Source: Opitutus sp. ER46 (GTDB lineage: Bacteria; Verrucomicrobiota; Verrucomicrobiia; Opitutales; Opitutaceae). Taken from it: a stretch of 64,000 nt of DNA. Shown here piece after piece: positions 62,404 to 64,000 of this stretch. The DNA is taken from assembly GCF_003054705.1 (NCBI RefSeq), contig NZ_QAYX01000023.1, positions 124,001 to 188,000 of the forward strand, written 5' to 3'. The translations under genes and the position numbers were made by a program. Below the pieces are notes generated by a model. It searched no databases and was not told the DNA's origin. It saw nothing but the letters and a program-made list of their open reading frames with translations. How positions within the stretch are numbered: the stretch's first letter is position 1; each line of letters begins with the position of its first letter.

Positions 62404-64000
62404 GTGAACGACACCTCCTCGTTGCTGGTGCGCTTGGCGCGCCGGCTTCTCTCCACTGCCGTGCTCAGCACGGCCCTGGCTCCTGCGTACGCGCAGACCA
62501 AGGCTGATGCCGAAGCGGCGATTCCGCTCGACCGCTATGTGCTGTCGGCCTCCCGCACGCCGCAGGACGCCCGTTACACGCCCAGCGCGGTGACGGTCGT
62601 CAGCATGGTCGACCTGCGCACGGCGCAGGTCACGAGCCTCGCCACGGCTCTCAGCATGCAGCCCGGCGTGGTCGTGGCCATGACCGGCGCGCCCGGCGGC
62701 CAGGCCAGCGTGCTCATGCGCGGCGCCAACTCCGACCAGACGCTGTTCCTCGTGGATGGTGTGCGCATGAACGACCGCTCTGCGGCCTACCTCAATTTCC
62801 TCGGCGGCGCCGACATCGAGGGTATCGACCGCCTCGAGGTCCTGCGCGGCCCGCAAAGCACGCTCTACGGCAGCTCCGCGATGGGCGGGGTGATCCGGAT
62901 CGACACCGAGCGCGGCTCCGGTGCGGCGCACGGTTCGCTCGCCGCCACCGCCGGCTCGTTCGGCACGTTCGGCGGCACGGCGGCGGTCAAGGGCGCGGCG
63001 GACGGCCTGCGCTACAGCGCGTCGTTTGGCCGGTTCGTCACCGACAACGACCTCGCAAACAATGACCTCCGCCGCTGGACCGGCGCGACCCGGCTCGAGT
63101 ACGTCGCCAGCCCGGTGCTGCTGGTGGGCGGCACGTTCCGCGCGGTCTCGATCGACCGCGAGGAACCGGGTTCCCGCGTGTTCCCCTCCATCGGCACCAC
63201 CCAGTCGGGCAACACGCTCGGCACGGTGTTCGCTGAGGCGCATGTGGCGGACGAGTTTACCTCCCGCCTGACCCTGGCACTGCATCGCCGCCAGTACACG
63301 TGGCGCAGCGGCAGCTACTACGCGCCGCAGTCAAACCGCCGCGAGATTGTCGACTGGCAGAACACCTGGTCGCCGATCCAGCCGGTCGAGATTGTCGCCG
63401 GCGTGAACGCCGAGAACTCCCGCTTCATCGTCGAGGGCCGCAGCGACGAGGATCGGCTTTCCGCCGGCTACGTCTCGGCCACGGTTCGTCCGACCAGCAG
63501 CGTCACCGTCACGGGCGGCGTGCGCTACGATGACTTCAAGTCGGTCGGCGGTGCCACGACTGGCCGCGTCGGCCTGGCTTGGCTGCCCCGCGCGGGCACA
63601 AAGCTTCACGCGACCTACGGCACTGGCTTCAACGCGCCCGGCACCAGCGACCGCTATGGCGTGCCGAGCTGGGGGCAGATCGCGAACCCGAACCTCGTGC
63701 CGGAGAAGTCGCGCGGCTGGGACGCCGGCATCGAGCAGGAACTCGGGCCCGTGACGGTGGACGTGACCTTTTTCCACAACCGCTTCCGCAACCTCTTCGA
63801 ATGGGAGTATGTGAACTACGTCACGTGGGAGGGCATGACCGTGAACCGCGCGCGCGCCACGACGCAGGGTGTCGAGGTGGCGACGCAGGTCCGACTCTGC
63901 AAGGCGGCCAAGCTGCGGGCGAACTACACGTACCTCGATGCGCAGGATGACAGCTCGGGCGCGCGGCTCACGCGCCGGCCCCGGCACACTGCGGATGCCG
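62404..64000 (+). CDS. btuB: TonB-dependent vitamin B12 receptor, BtuB-like (partial)
   Basis: The first 532 residues are in the window; the gene runs off the right end. After a signal peptide (LLSTAVLSTALAPAYAQ) comes the TonB box-like LDRYVLSASRTPQDARYTPSAVTVV, a plug domain with LSMQPGVVV, GQASVLMRGANSDQTLFLVDGVRMND and IDRLEVLRGPQSTLYGSSAMGGVIRI, and a beta-barrel. The BtuB assignment comes from the cobalamin riboswitch upstream and the VVxASR-type start. It begins with GTG at 62404; it is divergent from metH. Confidence 0.85.
   Translation, partial: MNDTSSLLVRLARRLLSTAVLSTALAPAYAQTKADAEAAIPLDRYVLSASRTPQDARYTPSAVTVVSMVDLRTAQVTSLATALSMQPGVVVAMTGAPGGQASVLMRGANSDQTLFLVDGVRMNDRSAAYLNFLGGADIEGIDRLEVLRGPQSTLYGSSAMGGVIRIDTERGSGAAHGSLAATAGSFGTFGGTAAVKGAADGLRYSASFGRFVTDNDLANNDLRRWTGATRLEYVASPVLLVGGTFRAVSIDREEPGSRVFPSIGTTQSGNTLGTVFAEAHVADEFTSRLTLALHRRQYTWRSGSYYAPQSNRREIVDWQNTWSPIQPVEIVAGVNAENSRFIVEGRSDEDRLSAGYVSATVRPTSSVTVTGGVRYDDFKSVGGATTGRVGLAWLPRAGTKLHATYGTGFNAPGTSDRYGVPSWGQIANPNLVPEKSRGWDAGIEQELGPVTVDVTFFHNRFRNLFEWEYVNYVTWEGMTVNRARATTQGVEVATQVRLCKAAKLRANYTYLDAQDDSSGARLTRRPRHTADA

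Overview
The window is a high-GC bacterial chromosome segment, most probably from an Opitutaceae-like member of the Verrucomicrobiota. The main evidence is the large TonB-dependent receptor at 13619-17089, whose mature N-terminus carries a LSPFEVTSDKDDGF-type segment that I associate with Opitutaceae outer-membrane receptors. The extracytoplasmic glycoside hydrolases, DUF4838 protein, MtaB/MtaC pair and paucity of clear Shine-Dalgarno sites fit. There is no rRNA, tRNA, phage or transposase gene to test this.

Layout. 1-139: last codons of tsf, a palindromic hairpin and a textbook terminator. 0.35-3.0 kb: an alpha/beta hydrolase translationally coupled (ATGA) to a GH3-type acyl-acid amido synthetase. 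3.1-6.7 kb: sialate O-acetylesterase and a B12-binding radical SAM protein. 7.0-18.4 kb: a carbohydrate-utilisation locus (sodium:solute symporter, LacI regulator, GH88, GH31, TonB receptor, GH43-like enzyme) marked by three near-identical GTTAAC-type palindromes, which I read as operators of the LacI protein. 18.4-20.4 kb: divergent surE and a lipid/diacylglycerol kinase, followed by a 42-bp tandem repeat. 20.4-23.7 kb: mtaB-mtaC (methanol:corrinoid methyl transfer) with an AraC/PocR regulator. 23.9-28 kb: cysK, a DUF2892 protein, a histidine phosphatase, a beta-propeller exported protein and an Rnk-like factor, with two copies of a GTGACGCGGTGAC inverted repeat.

28.4-33.2 kb: O-antigen-ligase-like membrane protein, DUF4838 protein and nucleotide-sugar epimerase. 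33.4-40.2 kb: a 1866-residue multi-PAS hybrid-type sensor kinase overlapping a receiver/kinase protein. 40.3-45.0 kb: TVP38 membrane protein, topoisomerase IB, YghA-like dehydrogenase, DUF892, DUF1328 and a glycine-zipper lipoprotein, a set often seen in stress/desiccation contexts. 45.1-47.4 kb: a pterin operon (PTPS, FolE2, sepiapterin-reductase-like SDR). 48.5-50.1 kb: NarL-type regulator and Ku. 50.7-52.9 kb: a secreted Cache-like sensor protein upstream of a chemoreceptor. 53-57.8 kb: DTW tRNA-modifying protein, zinc-ribbon protein, HDOD protein and an exported TPR protein. 57.9-64 kb: a methionine synthase split exactly at the homocysteine/pterin domain boundary, diverging from a cobalamin riboswitch and a BtuB-like receptor that runs off the end.

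A cobalamin theme recurs (MtaB/MtaC, radical SAM B12 protein, MetH, riboswitch plus BtuB). Together with the complex-carbohydrate locus it suggests a heterotroph, probably living at least partly anaerobically, that scavenges B12 and degrades uronate-containing glycans. Functional assignments are from motif reading by eye; no database search was run.
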